Source: an uncultured Bacteroidales bacterium (lineage in GTDB: Bacteria; Bacteroidota; Bacteroidia; Bacteroidales; Bacteroidaceae). From it: DNA of 64,000 bases. The DNA is taken from NCBI GenBank assembly GCA_945833885.1, contig CAMAFY010000001.1, positions 186,001 through 250,000 on the forward strand, read 5' to 3'. Made by a program: the position numbers and the translations under genes. This document shows positions 47,525 to 56,991 of the stretch, piece by piece (position 1 is the first letter of the stretch; each line of letters starts with the position of its first letter). The notes beneath the pieces are model-generated. The model was given only the letters and a program-made list of their open reading frames with translations, was not told the origin of the DNA and searched no databases.

Positions 47525-48820
47525 TTACTCTGCCGCCGAGGCAGCCTGTAGTTCTTCAGGGGATAGAATACGCACATCAGTGGTAAAACGGTTACGGGGC
47601 TTCGTGGTGGCGGAATGGTGATTTTCAGAAGTTTGTGCCTGATTGACGTGTGCTGCTTCAGGTGGAAGTACGGGCGCATGGGTGATGGCTACGCGTCCGC
47701 CATAGTCACGCCATCGTTGAAGAATACTTTGAACATAGTTCACCGTCTCACTTCCTATCATGTATCCGTGTTTTACCACGGGATCTGTATAGAATTTCTT
47801 TTGCTGAAGCGCCAGGACATAAGGCGCAACCTCATCCCAACGTTGGGGGTTATGGCCATATTTCTTTGCCAATGCCATGGCATCACGTATGTGAAAACTG
47901 CCGCCATTATAACTGGCAAGGACGAATTTTATGCGTTCTTCTGGCTGACGGATGTCGCTGAATATACGAGTAAGACGGGCTATGTAACGTGCTCCAGCGT
48001 CAACATTCCGCTCCGGAAGGAAAACTTCTTCAGGAGAAAGTCCGAGTTCGCGGGCCGTGGAAGGCATGAGTTGCATGAGTCCTTGTGCACCTACATAAGA
48101 ACGGGCATTGGGATCGAAGGCGCTTTCCTGGTAACATTGGGCAGCGATGAGGCGCCAATCCCAACCGGTAATTCCCTGTGCAGCCTTAAAAAGATTGTCG
48201 TAGACAGAGATGACTCCCCGTTCCGGACTAAGAAAAACAGCGCGAGCCCTCCGGGTAACATGGCGACTTTGAGCAAGACGTTGCGTTTCGTTCTTCTTGA
48301 TTTTTTCAAGAAGTCCCTTGTGATACCATGACTTTAAGGCTTCGGCAAGTTCGGGGGCATCGTTGCGAACACCCCATGAACCCTGCTCATTGTATCCGGT
48401 TGCGATAAGATTGTGCGCCTTCAGCGTAGCGGATGATATGGGATATGCGATAAGGTCTGCACTGCCGTTTTCCAGCATTTCCAAAAGATTGGCGCTGTCT
48501 TTCGCCAATTCAATGCGGACAACCAGTCCCTGTCCCGAAGCAAAGTCCTCGGCAAGGGCATACTGAAGTCCCATGCCGATGCCATGATAATCGTAGTATG
48601 TTTCCGGTCCGGACAGAGTGGCAACAATGAGTTCGCCGCCTCTGCGAATCTGTTCCAAGTCATAATGTTCGCTGTCTCCCACACTTTTCTTCTCAAACAC
48701 CGAAGCCATTGACGATGTTTTTTCCTCCTGTCGGGAACGGCATGAGGAAAAAAGAAGCAGAGTGATAAAAAAGAAAAATAACAGAGATACGAATCGCATG
48801 GGCGAGATGACAGAAAACAA
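47525..48820 (-). CDS. MltF-like protein: substrate-binding domain + lytic transglycosylase
   Basis: 431 aa; solute-binding N-part; AAQCYQESAFDPNARSYVGAQGLMQLMPSTA transglycosylase motif. Confidence 0.9.
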   Translation of the reverse strand: MFSVISPMRFVSLLFFFFITLLLFSSCRSRQEEKTSSMASVFEKKSVGDSEHYDLEQIRRGGELIVATLSGPETYYDYHGIGMGLQYALAEDFASGQGLVVRIELAKDSANLLEMLENGSADLIAYPISSATLKAHNLIATGYNEQGSWGVRNDAPELAEALKSWYHKGLLEKIKKNETQRLAQSRHVTRRARAVFLSPERGVISVYDNLFKAAQGITGWDWRLIAAQCYQESAFDPNARSYVGAQGLMQLMPSTARELGLSPEEVFLPERNVDAGARYIARLTRIFSDIRQPEERIKFVLASYNGGSFHIRDAMALAKKYGHNPQRWDEVAPYVLALQQKKFYTDPVVKHGYMIGSETVNYVQSILQRWRDYGGRVAITHAPVLPPEAAHVNQAQTSENHHSATTKPRNRFTTDVRILSPEELQAASAAE

Positions 48821-48889
48821 AATGAAAAAGCCATGTCAAAAAAATGACAATGACCAAAAGGAAATAAAGAAAAGTGGGATGATTGGTGT

Positions 48890-49453
48890 TTAACAGATGA
48901 GAATCCGATTCATGGCAATGTCGTGTTTTTCAGTAGGAATGTCATCCATTACCTGAAAATCATAGCAGATTCCCCATTTGGGAGTTATTGAAAATACAGG
49001 GTTTTGCAGGAATCTGTCATAATAACCTTTACCACGCCCAAGACGGTTTCCGTGCCTGTCGAAAGCCATGCCGGGGATGAGCAGCAAATCGATGGCGGAA
49101 TAATCGGAAAAAATCGGTCCGACTGGTTCCGGGATATGGAAAGCGCCCTCTGAAAGATCGTGCGGACCTGTATATAGTCGGAGTTCCATATTATCTGGTC
49201 CCGTAACTTTGGGGAGGATAAACCTATGTTTTTGGCATTCATCCCGGAGAAAATCGAGCGTTGGAACCTCATCTGGCAGGGAAGCGTAGAACATAATGTT
49301 AGAAGCATCGTGGTATTCCGCTTCTGCAAACAAGAGTTCGCGCAAACGTTCTGCAGCCATTTGCCTTCGCTTTGCAACAATTTGCACCTTTTGTTTGCGG
49401 ATGAAACTTCTGAGAATGTTTTTTTCCATCGTCTCTTTCAAGGTGTTTGACAT
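48890..49453 (-). CDS. 5-formyltetrahydrofolate cyclo-ligase
   Basis: 187 aa; LLLIPGMAFDRHGNRLGRGKGYYDRFL. Confidence 0.93.
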   Translation of the reverse strand: MSNTLKETMEKNILRSFIRKQKVQIVAKRRQMAAERLRELLFAEAEYHDASNIMFYASLPDEVPTLDFLRDECQKHRFILPKVTGPDNMELRLYTGPHDLSEGAFHIPEPVGPIFSDYSAIDLLLIPGMAFDRHGNRLGRGKGYYDRFLQNPVFSITPKWGICYDFQVMDDIPTEKHDIAMNRILIC

Positions 49454-49504
49454 TAAAAAGGGTGGGGGATTGCCATCAAAATAGCAGATGACAACCCCTG
49501 TCCT

Positions 49505-51127
49505 TTACTCTGTCATTTGTGGAAATGCCTGGTCATTTTCAATGATTTCGCATGCCTTGTTAACGGCAGGGTCTGAGAGATTGTTGAACTTTACCACCTC
49601 TCTTATATCAAGGAGATCGCCAATAATATAACTCGTTATGAAGTTGTAGAGAAGCGAATGTGAGGTACGGATCATCAGATTCCTACGTTTAATACCGTTC
49701 TTTTCAGCATAACGTACAAAGTTTTCAACAATGTTCTTCTTCTTCAAGTGTTGTGAAACCTCTGAGTAAGTGGTGAATTCCGATAGTGTTTTGCGCTCTG
49801 AATCGACATAACGATAGGCGAAGTCTGACATAATGTTCGACATGATGACCTGCTTGAAATAGGAGGTGTAGCCCAAAGTGTCGCGACTTACAAACACATC
49901 AGGTATGATTCCACCACCGCCATATACAATACGTCCGATGCGTGTATGGAACTTTTCGCCAGAGGTTTTTATGCTGTCAGGATTGAAATATTCTCCATCT
50001 TCCGCTCGTTTGAGCAAATCATTGTCATACTCCTCCTCGTCTCCTGGCGTATAAGGTTTCTGTACGCAGCGTCCGGATGGCGTATAATATCTTGCACGTG
50101 TCAAGCGTACCATGCTGCCATCGCGGAACTGTATAGGAATTTGTACAAGTCCCTTACCAAAGGTACGGCGGCCAATGATGGTGGCACGGTCATTGTCTTG
50201 CATGGCACCTGCAAAGATTTCACTTGCTGATGCGCTTGTTTCATCAACAAGTACCACAAGTGGCATCTGTTGGAAACTGCCTCTGCCGTCGCTTTTATAG
50301 TCCTCACGAGGAAATCTGCGGCCTTCGGTATAGACAATGAGGCTGTTTTTGGGAAGAAATTCATTGGCAATTTTTACTGCAGCATCGAGATATCCGCCAA
50401 GATTGCCGCGAAGGTCAATAATAATACCCTCAGGTTGTGACGTACCGATTTGTGCCATGGCTCCAAGGAATTCGGAATATGTGGCATCTCCCCAAGTGTT
50501 TATACGGACATATCCCACATTATCGCTGAGCATATAACTGGCATCAATGCTTTTTACAGGGACATTTCCGCGCTGAATTTTGAATTGTAACGGCTTTTTC
50601 TGCCCTTGTCGTACTATTTTTAGTGTGACTTCGCTGTCAGCAGGTCCTTTAAGATGTTTCTTCGCTTCCTCTTCATTGATATCCTTTCCAACGAAGTCCT
50701 TGCCGTCGACAGCCACAATGCGGTCACCGGCTTTCAGCCCCACTCGTTCCGAAGGGCCGCCATCAATCACCTTAACAATACGTACGGTATCGTCAAGGAT
50801 GTAGAATTGTACGCCAATTCCCGAAAAACTTCCCTTCAAAGCCTGCATCTCAGACTCTACATCAGCGGCATTTGTATAAGTCGAATGAGGGTCAAGTTCG
50901 CGTAGAATAAGGGGTAAAGAACGCTCAACAAGGTCGCTCATATTTACTGTATCAACGTACTGGTCGTCAATAATATGCAGCAAATTACTTAACTTGTTGC
51001 TTGATGTATTGATAAGGTTTATCCGACGTCCAGCAAAGTGGTTGGCGTAGAAATTGCCAACAAACATTCCCACCACAACGGCAAGTGCAATATAAATGGG
51101 TAAGAATCGGGTTGTATATCGTTTCAT
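49505..51127 (-). CDS. S41 family C-terminal processing peptidase
   Basis: 540 aa; PDZ then IIDLRGNLGG, VLVDETSASASEIFAGAMQDNDRATIIGRRTFGKG. Confidence 0.93.
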   Translation of the reverse strand: MKRYTTRFLPIYIALAVVVGMFVGNFYANHFAGRRINLINTSSNKLSNLLHIIDDQYVDTVNMSDLVERSLPLILRELDPHSTYTNAADVESEMQALKGSFSGIGVQFYILDDTVRIVKVIDGGPSERVGLKAGDRIVAVDGKDFVGKDINEEEAKKHLKGPADSEVTLKIVRQGQKKPLQFKIQRGNVPVKSIDASYMLSDNVGYVRINTWGDATYSEFLGAMAQIGTSQPEGIIIDLRGNLGGYLDAAVKIANEFLPKNSLIVYTEGRRFPREDYKSDGRGSFQQMPLVVLVDETSASASEIFAGAMQDNDRATIIGRRTFGKGLVQIPIQFRDGSMVRLTRARYYTPSGRCVQKPYTPGDEEEYDNDLLKRAEDGEYFNPDSIKTSGEKFHTRIGRIVYGGGGIIPDVFVSRDTLGYTSYFKQVIMSNIMSDFAYRYVDSERKTLSEFTTYSEVSQHLKKKNIVENFVRYAEKNGIKRRNLMIRTSHSLLYNFITSYIIGDLLDIREVVKFNNLSDPAVNKACEIIENDQAFPQMTE

Positions 51128-51184
51128 ACGTTGGAGCGAATAGGGCAGAAGTAGAGAAACTATGATAGTGACTTCTGCTGATTA

Positions 51185-51616
51185 TTATTTGGATTCAGAT
51201 TCATTTTCAGGCATATATACGATGTCTATGCCTGCTCGCTTGAGGAGTTGCAAACCATCATGCAAACGATATTCCCGTGCATACACAACACGGCGTATAC
51301 CGGCTTGGATGATGAGTTTGGAACATTCAATACAAGGTTCGTCTGTGACATAGAGTGTGGCGCCATCCGAATTGTTGTTGCTGCGGGCAATCTTTGTGAT
51401 AGCATTGGCCTCGGCATGGAGAACATAGGGTTTGGTAACATCGTTTTCTTCACAGATGTTTTCAAATCCGGAAGGCGTTCCGTTGTATCCGTCACTGATA
51501 ATCATATTGTTCTTAACTATCAGTGCGCCAACTTGACGACGTTTGCAGTAGGAGTTTTCTGCCCAAATGGTAGCCATTCTAAGGTATCTTCTGTCGAGAA
51601 TTGAGGAGTCGTGCAT
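51185..51616 (-). CDS. dCMP deaminase family protein
   Basis: Probable start MHDSSILDRRYLRMA; HAEANAITKIA, TDEPCIECSKLIIQAGIRRVVY. Confidence 0.92.
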   Translation of the reverse strand: MHDSSILDRRYLRMATIWAENSYCKRRQVGALIVKNNMIISDGYNGTPSGFENICEENDVTKPYVLHAEANAITKIARSNNNSDGATLYVTDEPCIECSKLIIQAGIRRVVYAREYRLHDGLQLLKRAGIDIVYMPENESESK

Positions 51617-51718
51617 GTGAAAAATAATATAAATCCACAATAAAAACACTTGTTAAACACGAGACATGTCAGCCTGATGCTTCTTATGTGTGGTGTGTAT
51701 GTCCTTTGTATTATCCGA

Positions 51719-53827
51719 TTATTTACCGCGGATTATTTGGGCAGAGTGCATCCCATCGCGTCTGAGGAGTGCGTCAATGGTTGCGTCTCGGCCACGGAAA
51801 TTGCGGTAAAGTTCCATGGGATGTACAGTGCTTCCCTTGGAAAGAATGGTTTCTCTGAAACGTTTTGCTGTAGCAGTATCAAAGATTCCATGCTCTTTGA
51901 AGCATTCGAACGCATCCGCGTCCAGCACTTCTGCCCATTTGTAACTATAGTATCCTGCGGCATATCCGCCACTGATGATATGGCCGAACTGCGCAGTCAT
52001 GCTAGTTTCTTGTGGAAAACGTTGCAAACCTATCTTTTTCCACACCTCATGTTCAATTCTTGCGATAGGATGTACTGTGCTTCCTGACGAAGGGGCCGGG
52101 ATAGGTTCGGTACGGGTATAGAACTCCATGTCGAGCATAGCAAAACTCACCTGTCGCATACACGCATATCCAGCATTGAAATTTTGGGCACGACGGATAG
52201 CGGATATCAGATTGTCGGGGATGGTTTCACCAGTCTCGAAGTGCTTTGCAAATGTATGAAGGAATTTCGGTTCCAAAGCAAAATTCTCCATAAATTGTGA
52301 AGGAAGTTCGACAAAATCCCATAAAACGTTTGTTCCGGAAAGGGCTTTGTAACGGGTATCGGCAAAGATTCCATGCAGAGCATGTCCGAATTCATGAAGG
52401 AAAGTGCTGACTTCTCCCAGTCGAAGCAGGGCCGGTTTTGATGATGTTGGTTTGGAGAAGTTCATGTTTACACTAACATGAGGACGCTCGTCTTCCCATG
52501 ATCCGTCTGAAATTTTGTGCTTGCATTCTTCGCGGTATGACGTCATCCATGCTCCGCTCTGCTTGTTTTCGCGAGGGAAGAAATCGGCATATAGAACTGC
52601 GAGGAGGCGACCATCATGGTCGTGAACCCTGTAAGCCTTGACGTCTGGATGGTAGACTTGTATAGAAACGTCCTCGTGGAAGGTGATGCCATACAATGTT
52701 GTTGCAAGATTGAAGACGCCTTCGATGACACGATCCAATGGAAAATAAGGGCGGAGCATCTCAGGATCGATGTTGTAGTCACGGAGTTTCAGCAAATGGC
52801 TATAGTGAGCAAAGTCCCAAGGTTCAAAAGATTCACTACACTTGTCATGGCCTTTCTGTATACATTGCTCCTTCATTTCCGCTACATTTGCCAGGTCTTC
52901 AAGTGCGGAAGTCTTGTAGTGATGACAGAGGTCATTGATAAAATTGTTTACACGTTCCGTACTTTCAGCCATACGGTTGGAAAGAATGAAGTCTGCAAAG
53001 TGCTTATAGCCCATAATCTGCGCCTTTTCCAGTCGCAAATTGATGAGTTTTCGACAAATTTCATAGTTGTTGTACTCGTTGTTGTGCGTACAACGTGTAT
53101 TGGCAGCCAAGTACATTTGTCGGCGAAGTCCTTCATTTTCAGCATACATCATGAAGGGTTGTAGCGAGGGGGCATGCAAGGTGAACATCCAACCATGCTC
53201 CTTTCCATGTTCACGTGCGGTTTCCGCAGCAGCCTCGAGTTCGGTATCAGGTAGACCGATGAGCATGCTTTTGTCCTCAACATACAATTCAAAAGCATTT
53301 GTCTCCTTGATGCGGTTTTGATCAAATACAAGGGCAAGTTGCGCCATTTCGGCATTGATGGCCTTCAAATGCTCTTTCTTTTCGGGAGTAAGTGCGGCAC
53401 CAGAACGCAGGAAGCCACGCATTGTTTTCTCCATCAGCATACATTCCTCGGCATCATCGCTGTGGAAATTTTCGTTAACGGCCTGCACGCGCTCGAAAAG
53501 ACTTGCATTCAGCATAATGGAACTTTGGTGTTCCGAGAGTTTCTGCGATATTTCCTGTGCCAGTTTTTCAAGTTCATCACTGGTATTTGCAGATAACTGG
53601 TTGTACATCAGTGTTGTTGCACGTTCGAGGACCTTGCCAGTTTCATTTAATGCTACAACAGTATTCTCAAATGTCGGTGTTTCCGGATTGTCGATGATGC
53701 GGGCAATTTCTTCGTTTTCCTGGCGCATTCCCTCAGCGATAGCCTCCGCAATGTCGGCTATACTTATGTTATTGAAAGGGAAAGTGTTGTAGGGAGTATT
53801 GAAATCAGCGTGCAGAAGGATATTCAT
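51719..53827 (-). CDS. M3 family peptidase (Dcp-like)
   Basis: Start MNILLHADFNTPYNTFPFNN; FLHEFGHALHGIF zinc motif. Confidence 0.94.
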   Translation of the reverse strand: MNILLHADFNTPYNTFPFNNISIADIAEAIAEGMRQENEEIARIIDNPETPTFENTVVALNETGKVLERATTLMYNQLSANTSDELEKLAQEISQKLSEHQSSIMLNASLFERVQAVNENFHSDDAEECMLMEKTMRGFLRSGAALTPEKKEHLKAINAEMAQLALVFDQNRIKETNAFELYVEDKSMLIGLPDTELEAAAETAREHGKEHGWMFTLHAPSLQPFMMYAENEGLRRQMYLAANTRCTHNNEYNNYEICRKLINLRLEKAQIMGYKHFADFILSNRMAESTERVNNFINDLCHHYKTSALEDLANVAEMKEQCIQKGHDKCSESFEPWDFAHYSHLLKLRDYNIDPEMLRPYFPLDRVIEGVFNLATTLYGITFHEDVSIQVYHPDVKAYRVHDHDGRLLAVLYADFFPRENKQSGAWMTSYREECKHKISDGSWEDERPHVSVNMNFSKPTSSKPALLRLGEVSTFLHEFGHALHGIFADTRYKALSGTNVLWDFVELPSQFMENFALEPKFLHTFAKHFETGETIPDNLISAIRRAQNFNAGYACMRQVSFAMLDMEFYTRTEPIPAPSSGSTVHPIARIEHEVWKKIGLQRFPQETSMTAQFGHIISGGYAAGYYSYKWAEVLDADAFECFKEHGIFDTATAKRFRETILSKGSTVHPMELYRNFRGRDATIDALLRRDGMHSAQIIRGK

Positions 53828-53873
53828 TGTTGGAGAAAAGAAGTTTGTACTGGTATGATACGGAGGAGTAATA

Positions 53874-55217
53874 TCAGTGGACGTACTTGGATATTTCCTC
53901 AAATTCAGGACCAAGATTCAAATACAGGTATATATCGTAGAGCATAGGCGCCCAGAATTTCGCGTCGTCAGGATTGTTCTTTCTGTAAAGTTCGAGATAA
54001 GGTCTTGCCATTTCCAGAAGACGGTTGCGTTCCTTGTAGTTCCGTCTGTAGTCCGGATCATTGATAGATTCAGGGATTTTAACACGTTTCGCCATTTGAA
54101 AATAACTGGCCCCTACGAAAAAATCAGCACGAGGATGCGAAGGATTCCACAGAAGTATCTTACGTGCAGCATCAATACTTTTGCGATATTCTTCTTTGTT
54201 GTAATAGGCTATGGCCAAGGATTCATAGCATTGTCCTGCCATTTCCCGCGTCAGCCGGTGAATCTGCAGGATGCTGTCTGGTATTTCGGGGTTAAGCAAT
54301 CCATTTTTTCTGATGGCTTCGATAGTGTATTCCGCATTATCGATGATTGCCTCGAAGTTTTTTGTACGAATATTATAGTCGATGATGCGACTGAAAAAGA
54401 AAATATTGAAAGGATATTTCTGGTGTCCTTCCTTTAGACGGGGGACATATTTTGCAGTATCGCCGATATTTGTTTCCGCATAGACGATGCGTTCCAAAAT
54501 GCTTTCATGTGAGATGCTGTCCATTAAAGCCAGATTTGCATACCGTTCAATCTCGTTGTTTAGCGCGAGGTTGTAGCAGGCATTGGCATGGATAACCGCA
54601 AGTTTAACGATTTGTGTACTATCCTCCTTCAGTTTTTTTGTAGCCCATGGAGTGGTCAGAATCTGAATGTCGATATCCGAAAAGCGCTCTGCCTCTGCCC
54701 ATTTTCCCTTTGCGGTGAAATAAAATGGGGCAGTCAGCATATTGCTAAGATGCTTTGACAGCGTTTCACTGTTGGTCCGACGATATTTGAAACGCGGTTT
54801 CCGGCCTTCCATACTGTCGGCAAATGTCTGGAATTGTTCCGCACTGTCAGTGAGAAGGATATAGTGACATATATTATATATGGAGTTAAAGAAGGCGGTC
54901 GTATCGGGATTATTCTTAAGGTATAGTTTTTCATTTTCTGCATCTGCAAGAATCTTGCAGGCATCAACACCGTATTGCAGAACCTGTACGTTCCACATTT
55001 CCGCAGAATCTTTCCGGATGTTTTCCACTCCCTTTAAGGCATCGTTGCCCTTTTTGTTCTTCAGCGCTTCCCGAATGCTCTTAACCTGCTTCTTCAAAGT
55101 ATTCGACTTTTCCTTTTGAGTGACCTCTTCAGGTGCGGCAAAAGTCGGCGCAGTGTACATGAAAGTACACCACATCACAAAAGAATAAAGCAGTATGTAA
55201 GCGTAACGTTTTGTCAT
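53874..55217 (-). CDS. Secreted TPR-like hypothetical protein
   Basis: 447 aa; signal peptide; C-terminus DDAKFWAPMLYDIYLYLNLGPEFEEISKYV resembles that of the 55634..56950 gene. Confidence 0.75.
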   Translation of the reverse strand: MTKRYAYILLYSFVMWCTFMYTAPTFAAPEEVTQKEKSNTLKKQVKSIREALKNKKGNDALKGVENIRKDSAEMWNVQVLQYGVDACKILADAENEKLYLKNNPDTTAFFNSIYNICHYILLTDSAEQFQTFADSMEGRKPRFKYRRTNSETLSKHLSNMLTAPFYFTAKGKWAEAERFSDIDIQILTTPWATKKLKEDSTQIVKLAVIHANACYNLALNNEIERYANLALMDSISHESILERIVYAETNIGDTAKYVPRLKEGHQKYPFNIFFFSRIIDYNIRTKNFEAIIDNAEYTIEAIRKNGLLNPEIPDSILQIHRLTREMAGQCYESLAIAYYNKEEYRKSIDAARKILLWNPSHPRADFFVGASYFQMAKRVKIPESINDPDYRRNYKERNRLLEMARPYLELYRKNNPDDAKFWAPMLYDIYLYLNLGPEFEEISKYVH

Positions 55218-55561
55218 TCTAATTGGGTTCTATATGTTTGTGTCAGACGATACCCGAAAGTATTTAGTATAGTGTTCTGGTCTGTATGGATAAAATGTGG
55301 ACATTTTGGGCTGAAATGTCCAGTCTCTGGGCTTGAGAAGAAACGTGAAATTGTTCAGCATATCACGTTCCTGTCATGCAAGGAATCTGATTCTCAGGCT
55401 AAAAGACATTGCTTTTACGCCTTTACTAAATGCCTAAATGCAGAGGCGCATTTTGTAGCGTCTCTGCATCGGGCTTGTGCTTTGTGCTTATAAAGAAGTT
55501 ATGTCTACAGTACGGTTACTATCAAACTGTTGCACAACTATAGTCACAATATTAGAGAGAA

Positions 55562-55590
55562 GCGGGAGGCAACGATGTTATTGCCCCCGC
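55562..55590 (-). terminator. Terminator-like hairpin downstream of the 55634..56950 gene
   Basis: GCGGGAGGCAA CGATGTTA TTGCCCCCGC. Confidence 0.6.
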
Positions 55591-55633
55591 ATTTTCAATG
55601 TTTGTTCAGATAAAAAGATTTACAAGCATGGAA

Positions 55634-56950
55634 TTAGTGATTGCTTTCCATGATTTCGTCCATCTGCTTTGCCTCTTCTTCAAGGCCAAGATTGAAGTAG
55701 ATCTGCTGGAGAGCAGGCGCCCAAACCTTTGAGCGGTCTGGAGCAAGTTCACGAACTTTCTCCATGTGGGGACGGGCATTTGCGTAGAATTCGCGTACGG
55801 TTGCGAGTTCTTTCTCATAGTCAGCCTTAATCTTTTCTGTAACGGTCTTGCGTTCAATGTACTTGTATTCGCCGTTCAAACGACGGGTTGCAACGTCATT
55901 CATCCAGGCGTATGCCATATTTGCGTTGGCAAGAAGGTGGTCAGGATCAGCGGCAAGTACCTTGCTGAAGCACTCGCGAGCGGTATTGAAGTCCTGCTTG
56001 AGGTTGAGGTTAATGCAGCCCTTTATGTACCATGCGCTGGCGCTGTTGGGATTTTTTGCAAGGATTTCGTTGACAGTTGCCTCAGCGCCTTCAGCATCCT
56101 TCTTGTCATAGTAGATGCTAAGGAGAGATTCTGCGAAACTTTGGTTCTTCTCAACATTGGCAATGGCATCCTTCAATACGTTAACATACTGTGCGGTGTC
56201 CTTAGTTGTTTGAAGAACGGCTTCGGCCTTGATGAGGTAAAGGTCGTGGTTGTATTCTTTGTTACTCAGACCCTTGTCGATGGTAGCGAGGATGTCGTCC
56301 CATTTCTTCAACTCATAATTGATGAGAGTGTTGAAGTAAGCGCTCTGCTCATAGTTCTCCTTTTTGGCAGTAAGAATAGAGTCCTTCTTATCTGCGAGTG
56401 CAGGATTTTCAGGAAGAAGCATGTGCTTTTTGAACTGTTCACTTGCACCTACCTTGTCACCACGCTCATTAAGGAAGATTGCACCATAGAAATAGTAGTC
56501 AAGACAACTTTCAATGAAGCGCTTGTTATCAGCATCATACTTGGCCTTTACCTTGCCTTTCGCGTCAGGCATGTTGTCATAGACGTAACTCTTGGTGTAA
56601 TATGTGATCATATTATCAAGAGCGGTTATGAAAACTGTGGTATCGAGGGGCTGCTGATTAGCGGCCTTCATAAGTTCAGGATTGAAAATCTGTGCATAAC
56701 AGGTTGCGCCTTGATTGTAAAGACCTGCGTACTTCTTGTTGAATTTGTCAAGGACTACGGGCTTGCCTTTGGCTTGTGCCTTTGCGGTAGCCTCTTGAAC
56801 ATCCTTGTCAGTGTCAGCGATGGCTTCATTGACAACCTGCAGAGCCTCTGCAAATTTGCCTTCGTCCATCTTCAACTGAGCCTTGGGACTCTGAGCCATT
56901 CCCGCCAATGTGAACAGGGAGAAGATGGCTAAAGAAAAGATTTTCTTCAT
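55634..56950 (-). CDS. Secreted TPR protein
   Basis: 438 aa; MKKIFSLAIFSLFTLAGMAQ, TPR repeats, C-terminus DRSKVWAPALQQIYFNLGLEEEAKQMDEIM. Confidence 0.8.
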   Translation of the reverse strand: MKKIFSLAIFSLFTLAGMAQSPKAQLKMDEGKFAEALQVVNEAIADTDKDVQEATAKAQAKGKPVVLDKFNKKYAGLYNQGATCYAQIFNPELMKAANQQPLDTTVFITALDNMITYYTKSYVYDNMPDAKGKVKAKYDADNKRFIESCLDYYFYGAIFLNERGDKVGASEQFKKHMLLPENPALADKKDSILTAKKENYEQSAYFNTLINYELKKWDDILATIDKGLSNKEYNHDLYLIKAEAVLQTTKDTAQYVNVLKDAIANVEKNQSFAESLLSIYYDKKDAEGAEATVNEILAKNPNSASAWYIKGCINLNLKQDFNTARECFSKVLAADPDHLLANANMAYAWMNDVATRRLNGEYKYIERKTVTEKIKADYEKELATVREFYANARPHMEKVRELAPDRSKVWAPALQQIYFNLGLEEEAKQMDEIMESNH

Positions 56951-56991
56951 GTTTTTAATAATAAATATTGAGGTTAATGTTTTTGTTTTCG

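Noticed and set aside
55766-56932. 388-aa plus-strand ORF within the TPR gene
   Set aside because: Antisense to a TPR protein with signal peptide; Val/Cys/Leu-rich translation without motifs.
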